NCBI GenBank assembly: GCA_028829895.1
Contig: CM054179.1
Location: 41,120,617 to 41,184,616, forward strand
Reading direction: 5' to 3'
Origin: Sinotaia quadrata
Lineage: Eukaryota; Mollusca; Gastropoda; Architaenioglossa; Viviparidae
DNA: 64,000 nucleotides
Under the pieces are notes generated by a model, which saw only the letters and a list, made by a program, of their open reading frames with translations, searched no databases and was not told the DNA's origin. The position numbers and the translations under genes are program-made. Shown here piece after piece: positions 24,907-36,400 of the stretch. Position 1 is the first letter of the stretch; each line of letters starts with the position of its first letter.

Positions 24907-25619
24907 GTTTATGCATCCTTTGTCATTCATCCATCTGACTCCTATTGCATTGCTTTGTTTTCTAAGCTTACATTAATTTAGAATTAATCGTAGCTGATTT
25001 TAACTAAATCTACTTTTCTTTCTCTCTAAACTTTTCGTCAACATCAAAATAAAAGTAAGTTATAAAAAAAAGAAACCCCACCCCACCACCTTTTTGTCAA
25101 TGACTTGCATAAAACGCCTTTATCTTGTGTGTAGATTGGCGAACTTTCCCAGAAAGGGAGAGAAGAACATGTTAAGGGTACGAGATAATCACTTAGCGCG
25201 ATTGAATGCGGCTTGTATTTCTTTAGTCAGCCAGTGCCTCTGTCGTTCTAACCAAAGACTATGGAGTTTCACAAGCGGAACTAACGTCTACAACTGCCAC
25301 TTGTTTACAAGCTTTACGTGACTTTGTCGAAAGCCAGGTTAAGCCTGTCGACCCGCTGGAAGTGTGGGCCTGTTAACTCTGCCCAGCACAGTCTAAGCCC
25401 AAACATTCCGAGGGGCGTTTTACTTTTTAATTACGATTTTATGTTATCAGACTGTCTTTTCGTGATATCACAGAGTCTGCATATTCTGATTGGAAAGCTT
25501 AAAATCAGTTTACGGTATCACAATTTCATCTCAGAGACATCATAAATCACCTTTTTCAAAATATCATTTGATGCTCCCCCGTTCTTAGGCATGCTCAGTA
25601 TATGTGGTTACGAAAGACC
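24907..25619. other. Intergenic sequence, no gene seen
   Basis: Two successive 75-codon plus-strand frames (25094-25321, 25318-25545) have no recognisable features. Confidence 0.45.
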
Positions 25620-25845
25620 CTGTGAAATTTAGGGGCCCCACGAAAATCAGTTTCTTTCTTTTTTAAATTTTACAAAGTTACCCATATGTGTTTCAATAAC
25701 ATTTTATCTGTAGTAGCTCTTTATTGCAATAATAGTCTATCAACAATAAACATTAGTGTGTATAATTAATTCAATTTTCTCTTTTTGCACTTTTTCACTT
25801 TAAAGAGTGCTGCGTAGGGCCCCATAAGACGTAAAGATGGCCCAG
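25620..25845. mobile_element. Degenerate hAT-like MITE
   Basis: The right end, read in reverse, is CTGGGCCATCTTTACGTC then TTATGGGGCCC, closely resembling the hAT terminus at 63201 (CAGGGCCGTCTTAG...GGGGCCCC). The left part has AGGGGCCCCACG near 25630. The true left end and target duplication are not clear. Confidence 0.45.
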
Positions 25846-26903
25846 ATTGATAAGAAAATTGTGAATAAAGAGCTAAACGGCACGCCATACAATGAACTAT
25901 AGATGTCATAAAATCAAACTATCAGACTAACTTATTTAAAATAAAATGATTTTTTAATAATCTCGCTCTAGGCCGAAAACCACTTAATTAAAACACCACT
26001 ATTACGACATTCTCGTTTACGGTAAAAATAGCATGTTTCTTCAATGTCTGATTTAGAGCTGTGTCCGCTTACAACAAAAAAAATAAATCAGTTAGAGTGA
26101 TTAAGCCAGGATAAAGTATACGTTACTAATTATCTAGGAAAATGTCGACACTCGGAATAACTCTGAGTACAAGAAATTTATTGTGACCAGGCCAACTATG
26201 ATTTTTTATAAAGAAGACAGTCGACCATACAGCAAGTTCAATATCCGGTTACACTATTTTCTTTTTTTAAATAAAAGTTTTATTTTTCACTAACAGAGAT
26301 CTTATTATTTGTGTTCAGTTTTATTGGCTGCGGTATAAATACGGTATACAGTATTAAAAAGTTATGTATAAAAAATTAAATGCAGCCAACAATGTAGACT
26401 GTTAGGCCATTGTCCAATTCAATTGCTTTTGTAGACAGCACACTTGATAGCTTGCCTAAGGTGCAGTGATCTGGAGCGCCGACCTTGTCCTTAGGGAAAT
26501 ATCATTTCGATTTTCAAATGCCCATACTTATTATGCTGTGCATCGAGATAAGAGAAAGTCATGGCACAAATAATTGTTAATTATTTTCCACCTTTATAGT
26601 CTAATAATTTGGTCAACTAATTTAAGTTTTCTAAACATCGTGACTTATACTTAGTTTCTACTTAAAAGTAATCCATTTACACTTTAAATAAATAATTGGA
26701 TTGCTTAGTTTGACTTTAGGAAAAAAACCAACAGAAACATCTATAACAAGATGGCGTCTGAAATTTAGCTGCATTGTTACTTCTGTTGCATCTTGCCTGT
26801 CTAATGATTCATTTATGCAGATACACGTGTACTCTACATGCTTCCACATTTATTTTTATTACTAGAATGACGACCACCACCCAGGAACAAGATAATTATA
26901 ATG
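25846..26903. other. Intergenic sequence, no gene seen
   Basis: AT-rich sequence with no recognised array or transposon terminus. Confidence 0.5.
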
Positions 26904-28413
26904 TGTAGCAGAGAAAATCTGCCTATCCCTAATTCTGGACTTAATTGTTATATAAATTGTTAAATTTTCAAAGTGACCCAATCTTATTATGGTATTTTTG
27001 TAGGTGTCTGAGTTGGAGTAAACACTCGAGTTGAGAATATGCTAGAAATTGCTGATGTAATACAAACCAGTTCCAACTGGATAAGTAGATTTTATTATCC
27101 AACGGTTAAGATTTAGGAAAACGAGACCAGCCAATGGGCTGAGATCAAAAGGTTTAACTGCTGTAGAGAATTCTATTGTCTAATCATTTGAATTTGGTGT
27201 GGTAAGAAGTCCGTTGTTGAAAGGCGGCCGTTAGCTTACTGGTGAGTTAGCTGACTGGTTGAGAAAGAATGGACTTAGAAATGTTTTGTGCATTTTTGCT
27301 ATTGATGTGTTATACTTGCATTTTATGTAGAGATGTATTATGTGAGTAGACTGTTATTTCTACAAATGTTTGAACTAAGATACTCGTATATAGTATGCTT
27401 AACACTTGCCATTATTCCTAATGAACCTGTCCATAAATTGATATGCTGTATTTATTATGCTGTGTGCGTGTATTTGGATTATAAAAACTGTGCAGGAAAC
27501 AGTAAGTTGAGACTTGAATGTAAGAAAGGAATTAGTTAAATATGTAACAACTGGAAACTTAGTGTTTGTTTCCTGATTATATTTTACAGGGAATAAGCCG
27601 CCTTTCATGTGTATGATTTGAACCTCCTGGTTTATTGATTATAAACTGCTTCAACCTACCGTGGTAGAGGCAGGGAGCAGTGTATAAGAGTAAGGATACA
27701 CTACACTCTGTTGATTTATGGTGGCAAAGTATGCTGACTACAATGAGAATTTCTGGTATAAGAAAGTTACTGGAAATTGCTACAGTTGTAGTTCTGCTTG
27801 AGGGAGTCAAAAACAGCGAAGGCATCCAAGTTAACCTCGAGAGAATAGCAGTGAATCAATGTCCTACATATGTGTGAGGGAAATATGTAAAATGGACAGA
27901 ATAATGGCCGACAATAAACTTGTGCCTTTGTTACAAGAGTGCATGAAAGACTATTGAGACAGCACCTAAATCAGGTTATATAGAAACTGTTATCGCTTAT
28001 CTCTAATAACTCCATTTCTGTCCTCTGATAAGAACTATCCTGTGATTTGTATTGAACTGTTGAATTGTACCTTTTGGATATAAGACTGTGTAGTATAGAA
28101 ATTATTCAAACATTGGTTTCATGGAAATATTGAGGTCAAATAATGATTTTCATTGTATCTGTTATATGTATATTTGATTGTAGATTTAACAAATTTATTG
28201 ACCTTCTTACACATATTGATAACTTGTTTTTATGTTGTGGAAGAGAGAAAACGTTTACAGCTCCTGCATATCCGCCAAGTGAGAGAGACGAATGGTGTAT
28301 TCTGGAGAATTATTAATAATATAAAGTAATAACCTCATCAGTTGTAATTAGTTATGGACGATTAATTAATTAATAATAATCAGAATCATTAACTAGGTGG
28401 CATTGGCGTGACA
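26904..28413 (+). mobile_element. LTR-like dispersed repeat, copy 2 (about 1.51 kb)
   Basis: It starts TGTAGCAGAGAAAATCTGCC and ends TGGCATTGGCGTGACA, giving TG...CA ends as in LTRs. It contains CCAAT-like motifs on the minus strand (AACGGTTAAG context near 27100), a TATA-like GGATATAAGACTG near 28076 and an AATTTATTGACC block. No open frame, primer site or polypurine tract suggests an internal region, so a solo LTR is plausible. I found no clean 4-6-bp target duplication, which leaves the class uncertain. Confidence 0.65.
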
Positions 28414-29484
28414 TGTGGGATTTCTTACAAAGACGAAAAAGTCGATTGATATTACTGGAGTTGCATAAAGTGAAAATTGAATACAGCAGATAAAACAATA
28501 ATGCTAGTTATTCATGCAGCAAAAAAAAAAATCCACGTTGTATGTGTAAATAACACTGAAGTCCTGAAAACAGTATTGAAGCCCTTAGCTGAACATATCT
28601 ATTTAAATTTATTAAATTTAAATTTATTAAATCTATTTTACCGAGCTAAACAGGAGTCAGGCACACATATCAAATTCCGGTGTAGATAGCAACTGTCATA
28701 GTTTTTGGAATAGTGGGACTGACGTCAGGAACATAGCTCGAGACATTTTAATATACTCGAACTCATACAGCGAGGTATGCACATATAACCCGATACACAG
28801 TCTAACGATAAACCATAAGTTACAAAATCAGCGAAAGAAAAAGAGTCATATAAGTATATAATATTTTGAGAAAGATAATCACACACACACATATGTATAT
28901 ACGTGAACTGCACACTCATAATTAAAAAAACAAGTGCTTGTGCCAACTAGTCACGGATACAGTTGGCACAGAGAAATATGAAGTAGGCGTCATATTGTTA
29001 TCTGGAAAATGCAGTTGAGATTCCACAAGAAATATACTGTTACAGACGGAAACATTTTCACACCGAGCAGAATATGTGAGTAAAATAGAAAATATTTAAC
29101 AACACGTGTTTTTTTTTTAAAAGATAAATTCAGAATCAGAATATAACTACATTATAATACCACTACCACCACACACCACCACCACCACCACCACCACCCG
29201 AAAAAATTATATACATAACACATTACTTGTTTTTCATTGACATTACGAGCCTGTACAAACCAACAAATGTGATCAGAGAAGAAGAAGAAAAGGACGGAGG
29301 GGCGGGGGAGGAAAGATCTACTTATTCCAAAATAGCAAACTGCATGACACATTCCAACAATTTAAATAATAATAATCTTTACTTAAATTCTACAAAAGCC
29401 AGGAACTCTGCATACCAACTGCCATATCTTACCCTCAATAGTTTAATTGCACAAAATGAACAGTTCCTTGAGTTTAGCAAGTTT
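28414..29484. other. Spacer between inverted LTR-like copies 2 and 3
   Basis: It holds a short palindromic run (AAATTTATTAAATTTAAATT near 28607) and the CCA-rich tract at 29161-29199. No gene is supported. Confidence 0.5.
29161..29199. repeat. (CCA)n microsatellite
   Basis: A trinucleotide run of ACC/CCA units, read as polyvaline or polytryptophan on the opposite strand. Confidence 0.95.
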
Positions 29485-31089
29485 TGACGCCAACGCCACC
29501 TAGTTAATTGTTATTATTATTTTTATTAATTAATTAATTAATTAATCATCCATAACTAATTATAAGTGATGAGGATATTGCTTTATGTTATTAATAATTC
29601 TCCAGAAGACACAACTCGTCTCTCTCATTTGGCGGATATGCGGGAGCTGTAAACGTTTTCTCTTTCACAACATAAAGACAAACATTTATCTGTCACACAA
29701 TATTTCGGTAGGTGGAAAACTTCTTACCAAAGGAAAAGACAAATCTATATTTAGCGAGTCCCCATCCATCCACTTTCTTCTCTAACATAAGGTTATCAAT
29801 ATGTGTAAGAAGGTCAATAAATTTATTAAATCAACAATGAAATATACATATAACAGATACAATGAAAATTATTACTTGACCTTGATATTTCCACGAAACC
29901 AGTGTTTGAATAATTTCTATACTATACTGTCTTATATCCAAAATGTACAATTCAACAATTCAATACAAATCACATGATAATTCTTATTAGAGAACATAAA
30001 TGGAGTTATTAGAGATAAGTGATAATAGTTTCTGTTTTGTTTAAGCAAAGCTGCAATAGTCTTTTTGCGCTTTTTATAACAAAGTCACAAGTTTATTATC
30101 CACATTGTTATTGTCAATTCCACGTGTTTCCTTCTCACTTTGCAGGCACTGATTAGCTGCTATTCTCCCAGGACTAACCTTGGTGCTCCTTCACTGCATT
30201 AGTTCCCTCAAAGCAGAACAACAATTGTAGCAATTTCCATGTAACTTCCTTGTACCTGAAATTGCTAGACGTAGTCAGCATACCTTACCAAATTACATCA
30301 ATGGAGTGCAGTATATTCCTTACACTTACACACTGCCTTAGATATTTCTCACGTCTACCGTGGTCATAGTGGTTTATAATCAGTAAACCTGGAGATTCAG
30401 GTAAAACAAGAAAAGGCCACTTATTCCCTGTAAAATATAATCAGGGAACAAACACTAAGTTTCCAGTTCATTCATCTTTAAATCCATTCTCTCTTTTATG
30501 CAAGTCTCAACTTACAGTTTCCTACAACAGTATTTATTAGCCAGATATATGCACACATCATAATAAATACTGCATATCAGTTTTATGAGCACATTCACTA
30601 GAAACAATGTCAAGTGTTTAGCACACTATGTACGAGCATCTTAGTTCAAACATTTGTAGAAATAACAATCTACTCACATAACCCATCTCTACGTGAAACA
30701 CAAATATAACATATCAATAGCAAAATGCACAAATTATTTCTAAATCCATTCTCTCTCAACGAGTCGGTTAACTCACCAATAAGCTAACTGGACTTCTTAC
30801 CACTCCAAATTCAAGTGACTAGACAATAGAACACTCTACAGCACGTAACTTTTGATCTCAGCCCATTGGCTGGTCTCGTTCTCGTAAATCTTAGCCATTG
30901 GATAATAAAACTATTCATCCAGTTGGAACTGGTTTGGATTGCATCAGCAATTTCTAGAATATTCTCAACTGTTTACTCCAACTCTGACACTTTCAAAAAT
31001 ACCATCATAAGGAGAGCCCAAGGTCACGTCACTTGAAAAATTCAACAATTAAATCTAGAATTATGGATGTACAAATTTACTACGCCACA
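29485..31089 (-). mobile_element. LTR-like dispersed repeat, copy 3 (about 1.6 kb, inverted)
   Basis: The reverse complement starts TGTGGCGTAGTAAATTTG and ends GGTGGCGTTGGCGTCA, with TG...CA ends. It has ATTATCCAATGG and CAGCCAATGGGCTG (CCAAT-type promoter boxes) in its first 250 bp. It is collinear with copy 2 over its full length and is the longest copy. Confidence 0.7.
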
Positions 31090-33320
31090 TAAGTATTTTT
31101 TTTTTGTTAAGCCAAACAAAGGGTTATTAAGAATATATAATAATTAAATCACAGACCTGGGAAAACTGAAATAACACGTTAGCAAAGATGGCGTCACAAG
31201 TTCAGGGAGTACAAAATTTACAGACCGACGGAGGGAACCTATAGGTCCATGCTTTACACATAGCAGCGCTGTCTCCATCTACTTCTAGCTCGGTATATGA
31301 CGGTGATAATAAATAGAAGCGCAAAATGACGCATGCAAATACACAATGACGACTACCGAACATAATACACTAGGTCTAAGGCTATATTAATGAAGTGGAC
31401 AATTTATCTAGTGCTGTTAATAGCCGCGGCAAGGAGAATGAAGCTGAATTAATTACTCTAGTCAGTCTAGAGAGGGTACAGTTAGAGGCTATGTGTTTAG
31501 TAAGTTCGAAAGGAAAGTTGATCATTTCGACACCCCCCACCTTTCTCCTTCAATCTTATTTTCCATTACCCCCTTTCCATTCTTGCATACTAAGAACTCC
31601 CCTATCTTACCCTCAACGCCAGTCGCAGTAATTGCACATATTCGTCGGGGATTGGGGGGGGGGGAGAGAGAGAGAATCGTTTGCCATTTTTACAGTTTCA
31701 AATATTTTAATCATAGACTACGTACAGCACCTCGAACAAAATTACTGGACAAACTATGAATTACCCAATAGGGTCGGCAAGTACCACGATTTTCAGCTCC
31801 CCTACAGCCTACCTTTTCAATATTTATTATAGGCAGTAGAAAATTCCCCCTACTTTTATTGAAACACGGATGAAAATTTAACTATGCACTTTGAAGAAAA
31901 GGTTAGAGAAATATTTTAATAATTAAACTGTTGTTAAGCGCAAACTGAAAGGGACTGGGGGCGAAGTTTGCGTTCACTTCAGTTCTTGCATGTAGGCTTT
32001 AATGGTTTCTACACCTGTCGTCCTTGAAAAGATTAAAATAATCGGGAAAGTTGCGGGTTTTTACAGGTGATTCTCGACTCTTTCTTTTTTTCTCGTCTGC
32101 TCACATTTGGAATAGAAGAAGATGACCGGTCGTTTTGTCTCGCTTTTTTGGTGCTTTCCATAAACGGTTGTGTATATCGCACGGTTTTTTTGTGTGTGTG
32201 AACATTTGATTCTTTTTTCTCCCCTCTCCACCTCTTGTTACCCGTCAGATCAACGATCTGCACCTCCTAAACATGTCATATGCTTGTAGAACAACTCACG
32301 CACCCCACCCACTTCCATGAGATGAAAATAATGACGTATTTATTTGAAAGTGCTTATTGTATTGATTTAATCGAAGCGGACACAATGGGTTATTGTAAAA
32401 TGTGCATATTTAACAACGGTTTGTGAGAAAATATGCGTCAGTTGCAATGTCTGTAAAGTGAAGATGAGTCATATTGCTAATTATGACCAGTGCAATTCAC
32501 TAAATAGTTTTCTGTTTTTTGCTAAGACAAAAAACAAAATACTAGTCAACACCCAAGTTCAATAAAACAATCTCTGTGAATGGTTACATGTTGGTAGCTA
32601 AGTGTTCTGTACTCTTTATAAAATTTATCTATTTTGTGCATGGCTTGCAAACTGAATGTCTAAAGCCCCATATGGTTCAGCCTCTTTTCATGTGGCACAG
32701 TGTCATTCTTATTCGAAAAGCATTTTTGTTGTAAACAAAGCAAAGCAACCATAACAAATTAATTACAACATAACAATAAAATAAATATGTGATGTCACAA
32801 TTTCAGGAACCCCCACTGTCACATTTTTTCTAACCCAGTCCCCGCCTGCGTATATATTTTATGATTAACCGGCCAGTTTCTTGGAGAGTGGTGAGAAAAT
32901 TTTGTTTCTTGACACTAGAGTGCAGACAGATCAGAAATAGGGGAAGTTACTCTTAACTATAGATCTCAGAGTTATTCCACACACACACACGCACACAGAA
33001 ATGGTGGATTATTAAAAAAAAAATCCCAACAATTCTGCAGTAATTTTGAATTGAAATATTTTCCAATATCATTGACAGTTGTACCTATAAAACATTGCGA
33101 ATTTACAACTTTTAATTTCTCTTCTGTTCTTTATATATATGTTTCCTATTATAGTCCACAACCAAATTAAGTGCGGTCCTTTTATGTCTCCATGTTGCTC
33201 AAATCTTGCTAATCACGAAGTGGCATGAACGTCGGGAACAGGGTCACAAAACACGTTATATTATACAGTAATTAATATACCAATACTAACTGAAATCACA
33301 GTTCAAGCTGTACTTTTAAA
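31090..33320. other. Region upstream of PSMD3
   Basis: It contains a poly-G/GA run (31657-31677) and overlapping short frames at 31395-31832 and minus 32033-32263 without family features. No TATA box, CpG-rich island or antioxidant-response element is evident upstream of the start codon, so the promoter cannot be placed. Confidence 0.4.
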
Positions 33321-33450
33321 ATGGTAAAAAATAATGCAGATGTGGAAATGATGGACGTTTCAGCTCCTGTGGTTGTTCCTGCAGATCCGAAGGATAAAGA
33401 TGAAAAGACTGAAGAAGTAAAGAAAGATCCCGAATTACTAACACTAGAAG
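33321..33450 (+). CDS. PSMD3: PSMD3 exon 1 (start codon, residues 1-43 plus 1 nt)
   Basis: This exon encodes the poorly conserved, charged N-terminal tail ([16 protein letters not shown]..., then a K/E/D-rich stretch) and ends in ELLTLE, where the family becomes alignable (TVTLEDIKEHV in human). The donor is GAAG|GTATTG, and one base carries over to a split Asp codon (residue 44). There may be further upstream non-coding exons that I cannot see. Confidence 0.9.
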
Positions 33451-36400
33451 GTATTGACTAGCAATGACAACACAGAACTGTGTGATTGGTTTTTAAAATA
33501 TTATTCTTTCTATTACTAATTTGAATTATTTAAAATCAGCATGACAAGAATGCTTTTGTTACACTGTATCATTGTATGAGCGTGCCGTTAAAACGATTTA
33601 TCAATGGACATTTTTTGTTAATTACAAAAAATATAATTACATTACATTATTATCATTAGCTTATAACTTACATTTTATAATATTATGAAATATATTAATA
33701 AGTTACTATTCTGATTCAAAACACCCTTGTTTTCTGGCTCATATCATAGGCTGATGGTTCTTGGTTAGTTGGTAGGCCTAATTAGAAAGTAATACATATC
33801 CATTAGAGGTTGTATTCACTGTATACCAGAGTCCAGAGTATCAAGAACTACAAGGAATTATTTTTTTCCTGATTTTTAAAAGATACTAATCTTGTGTTAC
33901 TTACATTTGATTATAATTTTTATCAATCAGTTTAGTATCAACAAAATTCAGAGAAAAGATGCTAATTGTATATTACTTTAGTATCAATTTGTAGGTCGAC
34001 ATCATACTAATAAAATCATTGTTCTTCCAAATTTCAGCATTACATATATATGTTAAAGGCACTTTTATCATGAAATGGAAATGTGGATTTAGTACTTATG
34101 ATCTGAGCATATAGTTATGATAACTACAGTATACTTGATTTGCTTTAGCACAATCCTTGTCAGACTGTCAGTGTCACAATGGATGGTTTCATGATGTACC
34201 CTCTGGAACTGTTCTGAGACATAGTGACTCTTACAGTCTTAGTCTTAGTATTTCACCTTGGATATTATTGTTATTATTGGAATTGATGTGGATTAGGGAT
34301 GCAGATCTCAGTTGTGTTAAGAATGCAAGATTTTAATGTTTTAGTTTTACTAAAAAGTCTTATATTATAAAAAGACACACAGAACAGTTAAAATAAACTT
34401 TAAAAAAAATAACTTGTATGACAAAGAAAATTTCAGAAAAATTGCACAGTATACTGGAGATTTTGCAGTAATCATTGTTGTCATACAGAGAGTCTGAGAG
34501 AGTATGAGCACTGTCTCTAGGTATTTTGTCCACTCTAGAGGCAGCAAGACCAAATTCATAAGCAATAGCAGTTAATGTTTGCCTGCTAAACATCTTATCA
34601 TATTCATTTTGTTCACTTTCAAAAGTTTCATTGACTGCATTTTTCCATTGTTCCAAGGTAAAAAGTGCATTGAGTGCAAAATTATAAGTCCTTTGTGGAA
34701 GTGCATGTTTAGTAAAGTTAAATTTCCACAAAGTTGAATATTTTGTAACCAGGGAAACATTGTACTTGTAGTACATTTACAGTAGCTTTCTCATTCTTTT
34801 TCATACCATATCAAAGTGATGATATTGATTAGTCCATTATATTAGTTATTACTAAATTATTACCAGTGCTTCACAATTATGATAGTTTATCCTACACCTT
34901 CCACACAATTTTCTAAAATAATTTAAATTGGTAACATTGAAAAACTTGTACAGATATTTGTGTTTTATTCCCTTATTCTTTAACTACTTATTTTTCTGTT
35001 ATCATAATATCAATGACCACAAGAGCCTTGTTCTTGTAGATGACACACAGTGCAAGTTAAACTAAATCTGTGTGCTTCTCTTATTGATTTTCCATGTGCG
35101 TTTACTCAACATACCATGAGAAATGTTCTTGATTTTCCATGTGCGTTTACTCAACATACCATGAGGAATGTTCACAGTGATCTTCATGAATTCTCGAGAT
35201 CAAACTCAGGCCAAAAATCTTTGCCATATTGGTTCTTAAACAGAATTCACAGGAATCAACTCACAGCAACATGTTTTACTGATGAGTTGACAACAAAGCT
35301 GGATGCACACACCAATATATTCAAGTATAGTACAATAGTCACTGTAGTGTGAAGCGACAACCAAAAATATTTGCTCTGCAAAAGTCAAATTAAGGCAGCA
35401 CTAAATTTCAGGCTTATTTCATCTTATTCCTTTTTCTCTTACAAACATTCTCATCTTACAAATCCTGCAACACTTAGCTTGATACACACTGACACAATTT
35501 AAGAAATATAGCATCAATCAAAATTCACAAGTATAATGTACAACTTAATCAAATTAATGAATATAGAAATAATGGTTCAATTACCTGAGCATTCTCTAAT
35601 TCAGATCATAGATCAATAGCAAACGTACAGATTATTCTAAGTCCATTCTTCCTTTATCACTTAGTTAACTTACCATAAGCTAATGATCATCCTTTTGACC
35701 AGACTTGAGTTCAAATTCAAATGATTAGAATAGAGTACTTCTTCAACAAAGAAACTTCTGGTCCATCCCCATTAGATGATTTTGACATGAACAAGTGTAA
35801 AACTATTAGTCAAAACACATCATCTGGTTGGAACTGGTTTGCATCAGCAAATTTCTAGCATATTCTTGAGCTGTTTACTTCAACTCTGACACTTACAAAA
35901 ATACCATCATAAATAGTGCCCAAGGTCAGGTTCACTTTGACAGTTTAACAATTTATATAAGAATTAAGTCTAAAAATAGGGATAGGTACATTTACTCTGC
36001 CACACAGTGTTGTGATGGATTAATTTGAGATGGATCCTAGTGAAAATTTTTACATTCAGGAAATTACATTCATTTTAATGGGATTTTTCCTGCAATAATT
36101 TTTTTTTTTTTTTACATTTAATTTTAAAGTTGACTTTCTTTCTGACATTTCTTTCTGACACAGTCACATATGAAATGATTTTTGTTGATATTACAAATCT
36201 GAAATCATACAGTTTTTATGCATATATTTTTCTACTTCTGACTTCTAAAGACTGCACACCAGTAATAGTTGCATTTTAAGCTGTACTCTACCAGTACCAC
36301 TATTCACAATTGCTTGATAAAGAATTGATACTTTTTGTTATTTTTATCTTTCTAGACATTAGAGAACAAGTACGTCATATTGAGAAATCAGTCAGCACTA

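Larger units (their letters stand above)
33451..36355 (+). other. PSMD3 intron 1
   Basis: This 2,905-bp GT-AG intron contains an inverted LTR-like fragment at its 3' end (35600-36006), a minus-strand open frame (34360-34776), and a 45-bp direct duplication at about 35077-35175 (TTGATTTTCCATGTGCG repeated). The rest is AT-rich sequence without visible structure. Confidence 0.8.

Noticed and set aside
24609..24938. Plus-strand frame encoding a Tyr-Leu-Ser-Ile repeat protein
   Set aside because: It is the translation of a TCTA tetranucleotide microsatellite; all frames stay open because the run has no stop-forming phase.
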